From positions 6,758,001 through 6,822,000 of the forward strand of contig NZ_CP082164.1 in the NCBI RefSeq assembly GCF_023101685.1: DNA of 64,000 bases, given 5' to 3'. The position numbers were made by a program, and so were the translations under genes. Of the stretch, positions 1-8,013 are shown one piece after another. The stretch is from Bradyrhizobium sp. 186 (GTDB lineage Bacteria > Pseudomonadota > Alphaproteobacteria > Rhizobiales > Xanthobacteraceae). The notes under the pieces are model-generated. The model searched no databases. It was not told the origin of the DNA and saw nothing but the letters and a program-made list of their open reading frames with translations. Positions within the stretch are counted from its first letter, which is position 1, and each line of letters opens with the position of its first letter.

Positions 1-1
1 G

Positions 2-127
2 AAGCTGCTCGAAGCCTTCGGGGTCGACTCGCCGGCAATGGATCGCGCATCCTCGGTTGCGCTCTACGAAAAGGAAGCGCCGATCTGGCTCGAGTCGATC
101 AAGACACTCGGATTGGAGCCGCAATAG
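2..127 (+). CDS. C-terminal fragment of an unidentified protein, cut by the window edge
   Basis: An open frame enters from the left edge and ends in TAG after 41 codons, so only the C-terminus is visible. The tail reads LYEKEAPIWLESIKTLGLEPQ-like, an amphipathic helix followed by a short strand. That layout resembles the end of TctC/Bug-type periplasmic binding proteins, but the fragment is too short to assign. It converges on the GntR gene on the other strand, with 41 bp between the two stops. Confidence 0.45.
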   Translation, partial: KLLEAFGVDSPAMDRASSVALYEKEAPIWLESIKTLGLEPQ

Positions 128-168
128 ATTCCAGGGCCCCGCTCCCGCGTGCGGACACCTCGTTGCGC

Positions 169-876
169 TCACACGCCGAGCACGTCGGCGAGCCGCAACT
201 CGTCGGCGGCTGGGTCCTTCAGGAACAGCTCGGCCTCAATCTCCCTCAGATGCGACAGCATCTGTGCGCGCGCAGCCGCCTTGTCGCGCCTGCGGATCGC
301 GGTGACGATCCCGGCATGATGATCGGTGCCGCAGGCCGGCGTGTCGTGACGGCGGTAGAGCAGGATGATGAGCGATGAGCGCGCGATCAGCTCCTTGAGG
401 AAGCCGAGATAGATGCTGTGGCCGGACATCTCGGCGACGAGGCGGTGAAACTCCCCAGAGAGCCGGACCGAGGCGCGGGCGTCGCCGCGCAATTCCGCCT
501 CGCGCTCTTCAGCGAGATGTCGACCGAGGCGGTCGAGCCAGGCCGGCGAGACCGCGTCGCAGGCGTGATCGACGATGGTGGGCTCGATCAGGCGCCGCGC
601 CTCGAACACTTCGCGCGCGTCGGCGGGTGTGGGGCGCGCCACGAAGGCACCGCGGTTTTTCTCGATGCTGACGATCCCCTCGTGCGCCAGTTGCTGGAGC
701 GCGGTACGCACCAGGGTGCGGCTCGCGCCGTAGATCTCGCCGATCTCGTCCTCGCCAAGTTTTATGCCCGGCAGCAAGCGATGCTCGAGGATCGCGGCGG
801 TCACGCCCTCCCGGATCCGGCTGACGCGATCGCTCACGTCTGGCGTCTCGGATTTCGGTCGGGACTTGGCAGCCAT
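169..876 (-). CDS. GntR-family transcriptional regulator, FadR/FCD subfamily
   Basis: A DNA-binding regulator of 235 aa. The N-terminal winged helix-turn-helix spans roughly residues 15-80 and contains the typical GntR pattern (SRTLVRTALQQLAHEGIV, then a GAFVARP wing). The all-helical C-terminal FCD ligand domain keeps the likely metal-binding histidines (EFHRLVAEMSGH and DHHAGIVTAI). The frame is open 27 codons further upstream, but the ATG at 876 (MAAKSRPKSE) fits the family length better. It is divergent from the PotABCD-type operon starting at 1130, so it probably controls that operon and itself. The ligand is unknown. Confidence 0.9.
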   Translation of the reverse strand: MAAKSRPKSETPDVSDRVSRIREGVTAAILEHRLLPGIKLGEDEIGEIYGASRTLVRTALQQLAHEGIVSIEKNRGAFVARPTPADAREVFEARRLIEPTIVDHACDAVSPAWLDRLGRHLAEEREAELRGDARASVRLSGEFHRLVAEMSGHSIYLGFLKELIARSSLIILLYRRHDTPACGTDHHAGIVTAIRRRDKAAARAQMLSHLREIEAELFLKDPAADELRLADVLGV

Positions 877-891
877 GGATGTGAGGCTCGA

Positions 892-983
892 TCGTCGAAT
901 ATGGCCTCGAATCTTAATCGACGAGCTGTATCCAATCACAGGCGAAACTTTATACAATCCGCGCCTGTTTTGTGTGCACGCAA
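892..983. promoter_or_regulatory. Candidate GntR operator region between the regulator and the ABC operon
   Basis: The divergent intergenic region holds two imperfect symmetries. One is an inverted pair TCGTCGA (892-898) and TCGACGA (918-924). The other is a near-palindrome at 970-983, TTGTGTGCACGCAA, which has the TTG...CAA ends seen in many FadR-type operators. A TTTATACAAT stretch lies between them. Assignment to the adjacent GntR protein is inference from position. Confidence 0.35.
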
Positions 984-1129
984 CTGCGAAAGCGACGAGC
1001 CGCCCAATTGCGCCGGATTCGATCTAACGATCTGAGTCCGCTGCACTGTTTTGAATTTTGGCCGGACGGGGGCGATTGGCATGGACCTTGCGGAGAGAGG
1101 CGGAGCATCGCCCTCGCCTCGGACACGCC

Positions 1130-2116
1130 ATGGCCACTCCCGCCGCTCTCGAACTGGTCGCCGTCACCAAGCGCTATGACACGACGCTCGCGGTCGACAA
1201 CGTCAACCTGAAGATCCCCGCGGGTACCTATTGCTGCCTGCTCGGTCCCTCCGGCTGCGGCAAGACCTCGACCTTGCGCATGATCGCGGGCCACGAGGCA
1301 GTCAGCGAGGGCGACATCATCCTCGGCCCTCAGAACGTCACGGATCTCCCCCCGGCCGAGCGCGGCACGGCGATGATGTTCCAGTCCTACGCGCTGTTTC
1401 CGCACCTCACCGTGATCGACAACGTCGCGTTTGCCTTGAAAATGCGCGGCATCGATCGCAAGACCCGACACCAGAAGGCCGGCGAGCTGCTCGAGCTGGT
1501 GGCCATGAGCCCCTATGCTGGCCGGCTCCCCGCGCAGCTCTCCGGCGGCCAGCAGCAGCGCGTCGCGCTCGCCCGCGCGCTGATCACCGAGCCGCAGATC
1601 CTGCTGCTCGACGAGCCGCTGTCCGCGCTCGATCCGTTCCTGCGGGTCAGGATGCGTGGCGAGCTCAAGCGGCTCCAGCGCGAACTCGGCATCAGCTTCA
1701 TCCAGGTCACCCACGGCCAGGAAGAGGCGATGGCGCTGGCCGACCACATCGTGGTGATGAACCACGGCAAGATCGAGCAGCAGGGTAGCGCGCGCGACAT
1801 CTTCCACCATCCCCGCACCGAATTCGTGGCGCGCTTCATCGGCGGCCACAACGTCCTCAGCGACTCCGGCCAGCTCATCGCCGTGCGCGCCGATCAGCTC
1901 GGCATCTTGCCGTTCGCCGACGGCGCGTTCGGCGCACCGGCGCTGCTGACACAAACCGAGTACCAGGGCTCCTATATCGCCGTCTCGCTCACGCTCGACG
2001 ACGGCACCGCCCTGTTCTCCCACCTTCCCGAGGCCGCCTTCGACGTCCATCCGTTCCGTCCGGGCGATCGCGTGCTGGCCACCTGGGATCCCGCCAAGGC
2101 GCAACGCCTGCAATAG
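1130..2116 (+). CDS. ABC transporter ATP-binding protein, spermidine/putrescine (PotA-like) type
   Basis: The ATPase of an importer, 328 aa. Walker A GPSGCGKTS is at residues 39-47, the signature LSGGQQQR begins at about 137, and Walker B LLLDEPLSALD follows at about 157. The switch His is in IQVTHGQEEA. The last 90 residues form a short TOBE-like regulatory domain, as in PotA/CysA-type subunits. An in-frame upstream ATG exists, but ATG 1130 gives the normal family N-terminus. It is the first gene of a run 1130-6025 with the binding protein, two permeases and a racemase-like enzyme. Confidence 0.93.
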   Translation: MATPAALELVAVTKRYDTTLAVDNVNLKIPAGTYCCLLGPSGCGKTSTLRMIAGHEAVSEGDIILGPQNVTDLPPAERGTAMMFQSYALFPHLTVIDNVAFALKMRGIDRKTRHQKAGELLELVAMSPYAGRLPAQLSGGQQQRVALARALITEPQILLLDEPLSALDPFLRVRMRGELKRLQRELGISFIQVTHGQEEAMALADHIVVMNHGKIEQQGSARDIFHHPRTEFVARFIGGHNVLSDSGQLIAVRADQLGILPFADGAFGAPALLTQTEYQGSYIAVSLTLDDGTALFSHLPEAAFDVHPFRPGDRVLATWDPAKAQRLQ

Positions 2117-2158
2117 CGCCCCCCGTACATCACAATGCGCAACAGAGGAGTGACTGAT

Positions 2159-3448
2159 ATGACCGAGACCACTGGGAAGACCGGCGTCAGCCGCCGTACG
2201 CTACTCAAGAGCACCGCGGGTCTCGCCGGCCTTGCCGCCGGCTCAGGCGCCATCACGGGCTTTCCCTATGTGAACTCGGCCGAGCCGAAGGTGCTGCGCT
2301 ATCTCGGCACCGCCGTGAACGAGGGCGACGACATCTCGAAGCAGTGCCTGAAGGACACCGGCATCAAGATCGAATACATCACCGCCACCACCGACGACGT
2401 CACCAAGCGCGTGATGACCCAGCCGAATTCCTTCGACGTGCTGGATACCGAATATTTCTCGCTGAAGAAGCTGGTCCCGTCGGGCAACATCCTTGCCCTC
2501 GACGCCAGGAAGATCAAGCAATTCGACAACATCACGCCGGTGTTCACCAAGGGTGAGACGCCCGGCGGCAAGAAGATCGGCAACCAGGGTACCGCGCCCT
2601 GGAAGGTGCTCTATCTCGAAGGCAAGGACTCCAAGACGTTCTCCAAGACGGCCACCGAGTTCGTCACCCTGATTCCGACCGTCTACAACGCCGACACGCT
2701 CGGCATCCGTCCCGACCTGATCAAGCGCCCGATCGGCTCCTGGTCCGAGCTGCTCAATCCCGAATTCAAGGGCAAGGCCTCGATCCTCAACATTCCCTCG
2801 ATCGGCATCATGGATGCCGCGATGGTCGTGGAAGCTTCCGGCAAGTACAAATATGCCGACAAGGGCAACATGACCAAGGAAGAGATCGACCTCACCATGA
2901 AGGTGATGACGGAAGCGAAGAAGGCCGGCCAGTTCCGCGCCTTCTGGAAGGACTTCAACGAGAGCGTCAACCTGATGGCCTCGGGCGAAACCGTCATCCA
3001 GTCGATGTGGTCGCCGGCGGTGACAAAGGTCCGCTCAATGGGGATCGCCTGCACGTTCCAACCGCTCAAGGAAGGCTACCGCTCATGGGCGTCCGGCTTC
3101 TGCGTCTCCAAGGGCGTCTCCGGTGCGAAGCTCGAATGGGCCTATGAATTCGTCAACTGGTTCCTGTCCGGCTATGCCGGCGCCTATCTCAACCGCCAAG
3201 GCTACTACTCGGCCGTACTCTCCACCGCGAAGGCCCACATGGAGCCCTACGAGTGGGCCTACTGGATGGAAGGCAAGCCGGCCGAGAAGGACATCAAGGC
3301 GCCCGACGGTTCGCTGCTGGAAAAGGCCGGCGCCGTGCGCGATGGCGGCTCCTACGAAGACCGCATGGGCGGCGTCGCCTGCTGGAACGCCGTGATGGAC
3401 GAGAACGACTACATGGTCCGCAAGTGGAACGAGTTCATCGCCGCCTGA
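2159..3448 (+). CDS. Extracellular solute-binding protein of the PotD type, Tat-exported
   Basis: The periplasmic receptor of the transporter, 429 aa. The N-terminus carries a twin-arginine signal (VSRRTLLKS at residues 10-18) and a hydrophobic AGLAGLAAG core, so it is predicted to be exported folded. The start is ATG 2159 because an AGAGGAG ribosome site lies about 8 nt upstream; the ATG 24 nt earlier has none. The fold resembles PotD/PotF binding proteins (YNADTLGIRPD, SWSELLNPEFKGKASI). The ligand cannot be read from sequence, and the racemase gene downstream argues against assuming polyamines. Confidence 0.9.
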   Translation: MTETTGKTGVSRRTLLKSTAGLAGLAAGSGAITGFPYVNSAEPKVLRYLGTAVNEGDDISKQCLKDTGIKIEYITATTDDVTKRVMTQPNSFDVLDTEYFSLKKLVPSGNILALDARKIKQFDNITPVFTKGETPGGKKIGNQGTAPWKVLYLEGKDSKTFSKTATEFVTLIPTVYNADTLGIRPDLIKRPIGSWSELLNPEFKGKASILNIPSIGIMDAAMVVEASGKYKYADKGNMTKEEIDLTMKVMTEAKKAGQFRAFWKDFNESVNLMASGETVIQSMWSPAVTKVRSMGIACTFQPLKEGYRSWASGFCVSKGVSGAKLEWAYEFVNWFLSGYAGAYLNRQGYYSAVLSTAKAHMEPYEWAYWMEGKPAEKDIKAPDGSLLEKAGAVRDGGSYEDRMGGVACWNAVMDENDYMVRKWNEFIAA

Positions 3449-4407
3449 TGGATACGTCAGAGGACATCCTGCAACAGAAATCCCCGGACCTGGTCCGGGG
3501 ATCCGACACGGCGCGCCGCACCAAGCCGGCGCGCCTGGCGCCCTCCTTCATCTCCTGGCTCCAGGCCGGGCCGATGATGCTGGTGTTTCTCGCCTTCTTC
3601 CTCATTCCGCTGGTCTTCGTCGTCATCGTCTCCTTCTGGGATTACAACGAATATCAGTTGCTGCCGGCCTTCTCGGGCCGCGGCTACACCGACACGTTCG
3701 AAGGCTGCATCGCGCAGCTTCCCGATCTCTGCACGATCGCCAAGACCTATCTGATGACGCTGAAGCTGTGCTTCCTGGTCTGGGTGATCACGCTCTTCAT
3801 CGGCTTCTGGGTCGCCTATTTCCTTGCCTTCCATGTCAAGTCGAAGACCTGGCAGATGGGACTGTCGCTGCTCTGCACGATCCCGTTCTGGACCTCCAAC
3901 GTCATCCGCATGATCGCCTGGATCCCGCTGTTGGGACGCAACGGGCTGGTGAACTCCGGACTGGTCAAGAGCGGACTGATCAACCAGCCGCTGGAATGGC
4001 TGCTGTTCTCCGAATTCTCCGTGGTCCTGGCGCTGGTGCACCTCTTCACCTTCTTCATGGTGGTGCCGATCTTCAATTCGATGGTGCGCATCGACAAGGC
4101 GCTGATCGAGGCTGCCTATGACGCCGGCGCAACCGGCTTCCAGACGCTCGTCAACGTCATCATTCCGCTGGCCAAGCCCGGCATCGTGATCGGCTCGATC
4201 TTCGTCATCACCATCGTGATGGGTGACTTCATCACCATCGGCGTGATGGGTGGCCAGCAGATCGCCGCCGCCGGCAAGATCATCGAGACGCGGGTGAACG
4301 CGCTGCAGTTCCCCGCGGCAGCGGCCAACGCCGTGATCCTGCTCGCGATCACCTTCCTGATCATCACCATGATGTCGCGCATCGTCGACATAAGGAAGGA
4401 GCTGTAA
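3448..4407 (+). CDS. ABC transporter permease, PotB-like
   Basis: An inner-membrane permease of 319 aa with about six transmembrane helices, the first at FLAFFLIPLVFVVIVSF. The conserved EAA loop is seen as EAAYDAGATGFQTLVNVIIPLAKPG. The start ATG shares one base with the binding-protein stop (TGATG), so the two are translationally coupled. Codons 12-18 are encoded by a perfect 19-nt palindrome, described separately. The N-terminal 35 residues before the first helix are longer than usual for this family. Confidence 0.92.
   Translation: MDTSEDILQQKSPDLVRGSDTARRTKPARLAPSFISWLQAGPMMLVFLAFFLIPLVFVVIVSFWDYNEYQLLPAFSGRGYTDTFEGCIAQLPDLCTIAKTYLMTLKLCFLVWVITLFIGFWVAYFLAFHVKSKTWQMGLSLLCTIPFWTSNVIRMIAWIPLLGRNGLVNSGLVKSGLINQPLEWLLFSEFSVVLALVHLFTFFMVVPIFNSMVRIDKALIEAAYDAGATGFQTLVNVIIPLAKPGIVIGSIFVITIVMGDFITIGVMGGQQIAAAGKIIETRVNALQFPAAAANAVILLAITFLIITMMSRIVDIRKEL
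3482..3500. repeat. Perfect 19-nt palindrome inside the permease coding region
   Basis: CCCCGGACC, a single T, then GGTCCGGGG. The 9-bp GC-rich arms would form a very stable mRNA hairpin about 35 nt after the permease start. It resembles arms of dispersed palindromic repeats of this genome and is translated in frame as part of the cytoplasmic N-terminal tail. Confidence 0.7.
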
Positions 4408-4410
4408 GCG

Positions 4411-5289
4411 ATGACGGAGGGACGCCCGCGCAGCTTCTATGTTCTCGCGATCTTCTTCGCGGCCTATGTGCTGTTTCTCTACGGCCCGATGATCGCGATC
4501 TACGTCCTGTCGTTCCAAGGGCCGCAGGGCGGCCTCACCTTCCCGATGAACGGCGTCTCGACCTACTGGCTATCCAAACTGTTCCAGGGCACCGGCATCG
4601 TCGACCTCGGCGCCGCCTTCCGCCGCTCGCTGCTGCTCGGTCTCATGGTGATGGCCGTCACCGTCGTGCTATCGGTCGCTGCCGGCATGGCATTCCGCCG
4701 AAAATTCAAGGCGCAAAGCATCCTGTTCTACTCGGCGATCGCGAGCCTCATCGTTCCCTCGATCATCACCTCGCTCGGCATCTCGCTGGAATTCCGCATC
4801 ATCGACGATTTGATCAAGGCGCATTGGAACGAGAATTTCGAGACCTCGATGGGCCTGCTCACCTCCGGCCTCGGCGCGCATCTGACCTGGACGCTGCCGT
4901 TCGGCCTTCTCATCATGTTCGCGATCTTCAACCGCTTTGATCCCAGGCTGGAAGAAGCCGCGCGCGATCTCGGTGCCACGCCGTGGCAGGCCTTCCGTCA
5001 TGTCGTGCTGCCGATCATCCTGCCCTCCGTGATTGGCATCGGGCTGTTCGGCTTCACGCTGTCTTGGGACGAGCTCGCGCGCTCCAGCCAGGCGATCGGG
5101 GCGGTGAATACATTGCCGCTCGATCTCCAGGGCCTCACCACCACAGTGACGAACCCTGACATCTACGCGCTCGGCACCATCATCTCCGCTGTCTCCTTCG
5201 CGGTAATCACCCTTGCGCTCGGCACCATCCACATGCTGAACAAGCGGCAGGCGGCCAAAGGCTCGGACGCCGGCAAGGGACTTGTCTGA
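4411..5289 (+). CDS. ABC transporter permease, PotC-like
   Basis: The second inner-membrane permease, 292 aa, with about six transmembrane helices. Its EAA loop reads EEAARDLGATPWQAFRHVV-like, a few residues from the position usual in PotC. It starts 4 nt after the upstream permease stop, behind an AAGGAAGGAG ribosome site that overlaps the end of that gene. It pairs with the 3448 permease to form the transmembrane channel. Confidence 0.92.
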   Translation: MTEGRPRSFYVLAIFFAAYVLFLYGPMIAIYVLSFQGPQGGLTFPMNGVSTYWLSKLFQGTGIVDLGAAFRRSLLLGLMVMAVTVVLSVAAGMAFRRKFKAQSILFYSAIASLIVPSIITSLGISLEFRIIDDLIKAHWNENFETSMGLLTSGLGAHLTWTLPFGLLIMFAIFNRFDPRLEEAARDLGATPWQAFRHVVLPIILPSVIGIGLFGFTLSWDELARSSQAIGAVNTLPLDLQGLTTTVTNPDIYALGTIISAVSFAVITLALGTIHMLNKRQAAKGSDAGKGLV

Positions 5290-5293
5290 ACCG

Positions 5294-6025
5294 ATGCGAC
5301 TTCACGTCGTCAATCCCAACACCACGGCGTCGATGACGGCGAAGATCGGCGCTGCCGCGCGCGCGGCCGCCCTGCCCGACACCGTGATCGATGCGCGCCA
5401 GCCCACGATGGGGCCGGTCTCGATCGAGGGCTTTTACGATGAAGCTTTTGCCGTCCCCGGCATGCTCGGCTGCATCCGCGCGGCCGACCGCGACGGCGCG
5501 GATGCCCACGTCATCGCCTGCTTCGACGACACCGGCCTCGATGCCGCCCGCGCCGTTGCCAAGGCGCCGGTGATCGGAATTGGGGAGGCCGCCTTCCACA
5601 TGGCGAGCCTTATTGCCGCGCGCTTTGCCGTGGTGACGACGCTCGGCGTCTCCATCGTCCCGATCGAGCATAATCTGAAGAAGTACGGCCTCGCCGAGCG
5701 CTGCGCCCGCGTCCGTGCCGCCGAGGTCCCGGTGCTGGCGCTCGAGGAGCGCAATACCGAGGCGCTCGGCAAAATCTCGGCGGAAATCACGTCCGCGATC
5801 CGCGACGACCGCGCTGAGGCCATCGTGCTCGGCTGCGCCGGCATGGCCGATCTCGCCGCCGAACTCGCGGCCGCGCATGGCCTGCCCGTGGTCGATGGCG
5901 TCGCCGCGGCGGTGACGCTGGCGGAATCACTGGTGCGGTTGGGGCTGAAGACGTCCCGGCTCGGGCCCTACGCGGCGCCGCGGGCGAAGACATATTCCGG
6001 GCCGTTTTCGCCGTTTCAACCGTAA
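5294..6025 (+). CDS. Aspartate/glutamate/hydantoin racemase family protein
   Basis: A cofactor-independent racemase-family enzyme of 243 aa. The N-terminus MRLHVVNPNTT is the hallmark of hydantoin racemases. The two catalytic cysteines are in ACFDDTGLDAA and LGCAGM, so both halves of the two-base mechanism are present. The start is ATG 5294, 5 nt after the permease stop; a TTG at 5282 overlapping the permease is an alternative. As last gene of a transporter operon it suggests that the imported compound is an amino acid, hydantoin or similar chiral acid. The exact substrate is not predictable. Confidence 0.88.
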   Translation: MRLHVVNPNTTASMTAKIGAAARAAALPDTVIDARQPTMGPVSIEGFYDEAFAVPGMLGCIRAADRDGADAHVIACFDDTGLDAARAVAKAPVIGIGEAAFHMASLIAARFAVVTTLGVSIVPIEHNLKKYGLAERCARVRAAEVPVLALEERNTEALGKISAEITSAIRDDRAEAIVLGCAGMADLAAELAAAHGLPVVDGVAAAVTLAESLVRLGLKTSRLGPYAAPRAKTYSGPFSPFQP

Positions 6026-6060
6026 TTCCTGCCCTGGCGTGGCGCTCGGAGGGCTCAAGG

Positions 6061-6081
6061 CCAGCTGATTGCTGGTTTTTT
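6061..6081 (+). terminator. Rho-independent terminator after the ABC-racemase operon
   Basis: CCAGC, a 5-nt loop, GCTGG, then TTTTTT, 35 nt after the racemase stop. The stem is short, so the hairpin is modest, but position and T-run fit the end of the 1130-6025 transcription unit. Confidence 0.55.
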
Positions 6082-6202
6082 GGTCCTCAGCCTCTTTTTC
6101 GTCCCATTCCTTGCGGAAATGTTACGTTTTCGGGACGTCCCGGCCACCCTTGGGTTGCCGCTCTTCGCCACTCACCAAGTTTCAATTTGGGCTTTGTTAG
6201 CG

Positions 6203-6703
6203 ATGATCGATCTCGCAGAGGATACACCCTCCAACCCGTTCGCCCGTCTCGGCGCCCAGCCTATCGCGCTGACCGCCGCGGCCCTCCTGCTCCTGATCGC
6301 CGGCGTGACCTCGATCGCGATCTGGCGTGCCTACACCGGCGCGGCACCCGAGACCGACCGCGTGGTGGCGTCGCGACAGCTCCAGGCCCGCACCGCGCAG
6401 GCCTCAGAACAGCTCGTCGAGAAAACGAAGGGGCTGGAGGCGACCCAGCAGGAATCGATCGACCAGTTGCAGGTCGTGCAGGACCAGCTCCTGTCGGTGA
6501 AGCGGCTGCTTGCATTCCAACAGGCCGACACCAAGCGGCTCTCTGAGCAGGTCGCAACCCTGAACGAATCCATCGACGGCTTGCGGCAATCCTTTGCCAG
6601 CGCCCGGGCCACCGAGGCCGAGGCCCCCTCGGTTACCCGGAGGAAACCGGCGCGCCACCGCGTCCATGCCAGCGCGCGCAAGCCGGGTAAGTCGCGCAGC
6701 TGA
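6203..6703 (+). CDS. Membrane-anchored coiled-coil protein of unknown function
   Basis: A 166-aa protein with one transmembrane segment near residues 17-38 (LTAAALLLLIAGVTSIAIW). A long Gln/Leu/Glu-rich region follows, predicted to be coiled coil (about 50-130), then a basic tail rich in Arg, Lys and His. The open frame extends further upstream, but the ATG at 6203 removes an unlikely hydrophobic leader. No enzymatic motif is seen. The basic tail could bind nucleic acid or membrane, but that is a guess. Confidence 0.7.
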   Translation: MIDLAEDTPSNPFARLGAQPIALTAAALLLLIAGVTSIAIWRAYTGAAPETDRVVASRQLQARTAQASEQLVEKTKGLEATQQESIDQLQVVQDQLLSVKRLLAFQQADTKRLSEQVATLNESIDGLRQSFASARATEAEAPSVTRRKPARHRVHASARKPGKSRS

Positions 6704-6742
6704 CCCGGCCGCAACCCGCTCCCGACTTTAATTTTTCTGACT

Positions 6743-6772
6743 TGTGAACTGGATCACATTCGTCCGTATGAT
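6743..6772 (+). promoter_or_regulatory. CRP-like operator overlapping a candidate promoter
   Basis: A perfect CRP consensus core, TGTGA-N6-TCACA, sits at 6743-6758. It is followed at 6767-6772 by a -10-like TATGAT. With a start near 6779 the site centre falls at about -28, overlapping the -35 region, a position more typical of repression than activation. It lies in a non-coding gap upstream of a strong terminator. Confidence 0.45.
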
Positions 6773-6778
6773 TCCGAG

Positions 6779-6872
6779 CGATGCTGGGGGTCACCGGATG
6801 GCGTGAGCCGATTTTAATATCCGGGGCTGGCAAGGTCGTTGACGGTATACTGCGTCAACGACCTTGTTTTTT
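6779..6872 (+). ncRNA. Candidate trans-acting small RNA of about 94 nt
   Basis: The stretch between a CRP-like site with a TATGAT -10 element and a very strong intrinsic terminator has no credible protein frame and is about the length of a bacterial sRNA. The 3' end is well defined by the hairpin at 6831-6872; the 5' end is inferred from the -10 box. Alternatively, the hairpin only terminates the 6203-6703 gene 130 nt upstream. Confidence 0.4.
6831..6872 (+). terminator. Strong Rho-independent terminator
   Basis: A perfect 14-bp stem (6831-6844 with 6853-6866) with an 8-nt loop GTATACTG is followed by six T residues. It faces the end of the convergent gene ending at 6898, so it could also limit read-through on the other strand. 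Confidence 0.85.
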
Positions 6873-6897
6873 GGTGGGTACAGCCGCCTTTTCCGCC

Positions 6898-7257
6898 TCA
6901 CTCGCAGACGTCGACGCGACGGAATCGCCATCCCGAAGGCGTCATCACGCGCTTCCGCACGACGTAGCAGCCGCCGTAGCCATCGTCGTAGCCGGTACCA
7001 TAATAGTAGGGATCGCCGTAGTAGGGGGAGCCGTAGCCATAATAGCCGCCGTAGTAGCCCGCACCGGCGAGACCCGCGCCGATCGCGACACCGGGCCAGA
7101 AGCCGCCATGCCAATGGCCGCCACCGTGCCAGCCTCCACCACCGTGGAAGCCGCCGCCATGGAAGCCCCCGAAACCGCCCCCCGCTTGCGCCGCTTGCGG
7201 CGCCGACAGCCCGACCGCCGCGACGGCCAGTGCCGCCATGATCATCCTGCGTAACAT
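6898..7257 (-). CDS. Secreted glycine/histidine/tyrosine-rich protein
   Basis: A 119-aa protein with a Sec signal peptide (MLRRMIMAALAVAAVGLS, likely cleavage after AQA). A Gly-His-Trp-rich stretch and a Gly-Tyr-rich stretch (YYGGYYGYG) follow, then a short C-terminal domain with two cysteines (GGCYVVRK, VDVC). The start at 7257 has a clear GGAGGA ribosome site 8 nt upstream. Similar low-complexity exported proteins are common in Bradyrhizobium; function is unknown. The two Cys could form a disulfide in the periplasm. Confidence 0.8.
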   Translation of the reverse strand: MLRRMIMAALAVAAVGLSAPQAAQAGGGFGGFHGGGFHGGGGWHGGGHWHGGFWPGVAIGAGLAGAGYYGGYYGYGSPYYGDPYYYGTGYDDGYGGCYVVRKRVMTPSGWRFRRVDVCE

Positions 7258-7355
7258 CACTCGATCCTCCGCGTGGACACGCTCCACGCTAAAGGATCAC
7301 GCTAACGTCACTCAGGCATTCCTGACAGCCACCCTGCCTCACTTCCGCGCGAGCG

Positions 7356-7670
7356 TCAGCAGCCGCGACAGATGCTCTTCAACTTTCTCTCGAGCTGCCT
7401 GTTCTCGGCATTCACGGTGGCATCGGCGGCAGCCGCGCTGCCTCCCGCGCCGGTGGTGACCCCGGGCGCCGCGTTCGCGCCGGACGATTGCGCCGTGCCC
7501 AGGCTATTGGTGCCGGGCGGCGGAGCCGGGGAATTGGCAACGCCGCCGCTCGAACCAGTGGAGCCGCCAGTGCCGCCAATACCTTGGGCGAGCGATGCGA
7601 CCGACATCGCGGCGATGCCGCAGATCACGATCAAGGCCTTGATTGAAACGGTTGCGGACGATCCAGCCAT
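7356..7670 (-). CDS. Small secreted low-complexity protein, function unknown
   Basis: A 104-aa protein with a signal peptide (IKALIVICGIAAMSVASLAQG) and a mature part of Gly, Ser, Ala, Pro and Asn repeats, ending in a charged segment with two Cys (LKSICRGC). The start at 7670 is set by an AAAGGAG ribosome site; the frame upstream of it overlaps the divergent gene's control region and is probably not translated. No domain is recognised. Confidence 0.65.
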   Translation of the reverse strand: MAGSSATVSIKALIVICGIAAMSVASLAQGIGGTGGSTGSSGGVANSPAPPPGTNSLGTAQSSGANAAPGVTTGAGGSAAAADATVNAENRQLERKLKSICRGC

Positions 7671-7782
7671 TGAAAGATTCTCCTTTGGGAAATTCTCCCT
7701 TTGCCGATCAACAGCCGCGGCGAAGTCCGGTTCCGGAACAAATCCCGTCACATCAGCTTGAAAGCAAGGAGCAGTCACGATC

Positions 7783-8013
7783 ATGCGCAAACTGATCGCG
7801 TTCGACGAGGACACGTTCGACAAGCTGAAGCAGTTGGGACGCGACAGAATGGCGACGTTTCAAGAGCTCGCGGACGAGGCCTTTGCCGATCTCCTGAAGA
7901 AGCACGGCATTCCGATCGATCTCAGGGATGCGTTGCGCAAGAGCACCAGGCTCGACGCTGAATCGGGCAGGCCGGCAGCACGTTCCAAAGCCAGAAAGGC
8001 GAAATCACGATGA
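7783..8013 (+). CDS. Small ribbon-helix-helix-like protein
   Basis: A 76-aa protein. The pattern of a short strand (KLIAFDEDTFDKLKQLGRD) followed by helices (TFQELADEAFADLLKKHG) resembles CopG/RHH-type DNA-binding proteins, and the tail is Lys/Arg-rich. AAGGAG precedes the ATG. It overlaps the next small gene by four bases (ATGA), so the two are probably one unit. It could be an antitoxin-like repressor, but no toxin gene is adjacent, so this is tentative. Confidence 0.7.
   Translation: MRKLIAFDEDTFDKLKQLGRDRMATFQELADEAFADLLKKHGIPIDLRDALRKSTRLDAESGRPAARSKARKAKSR

Noticed and set aside
950..2113. 387-codon frame antisense to the PotA-like gene
   Set aside because: It mirrors the ATPase gene; no ribosome site or domain.
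6781..7254. Plus-strand frame overlapping the candidate sRNA and the glycine-rich gene
   Set aside because: It runs through the terminator hairpin and antisense to a gene with signal peptide and ribosome site; the Ala/Val-rich product is a mirror of Gly/Tyr codons.
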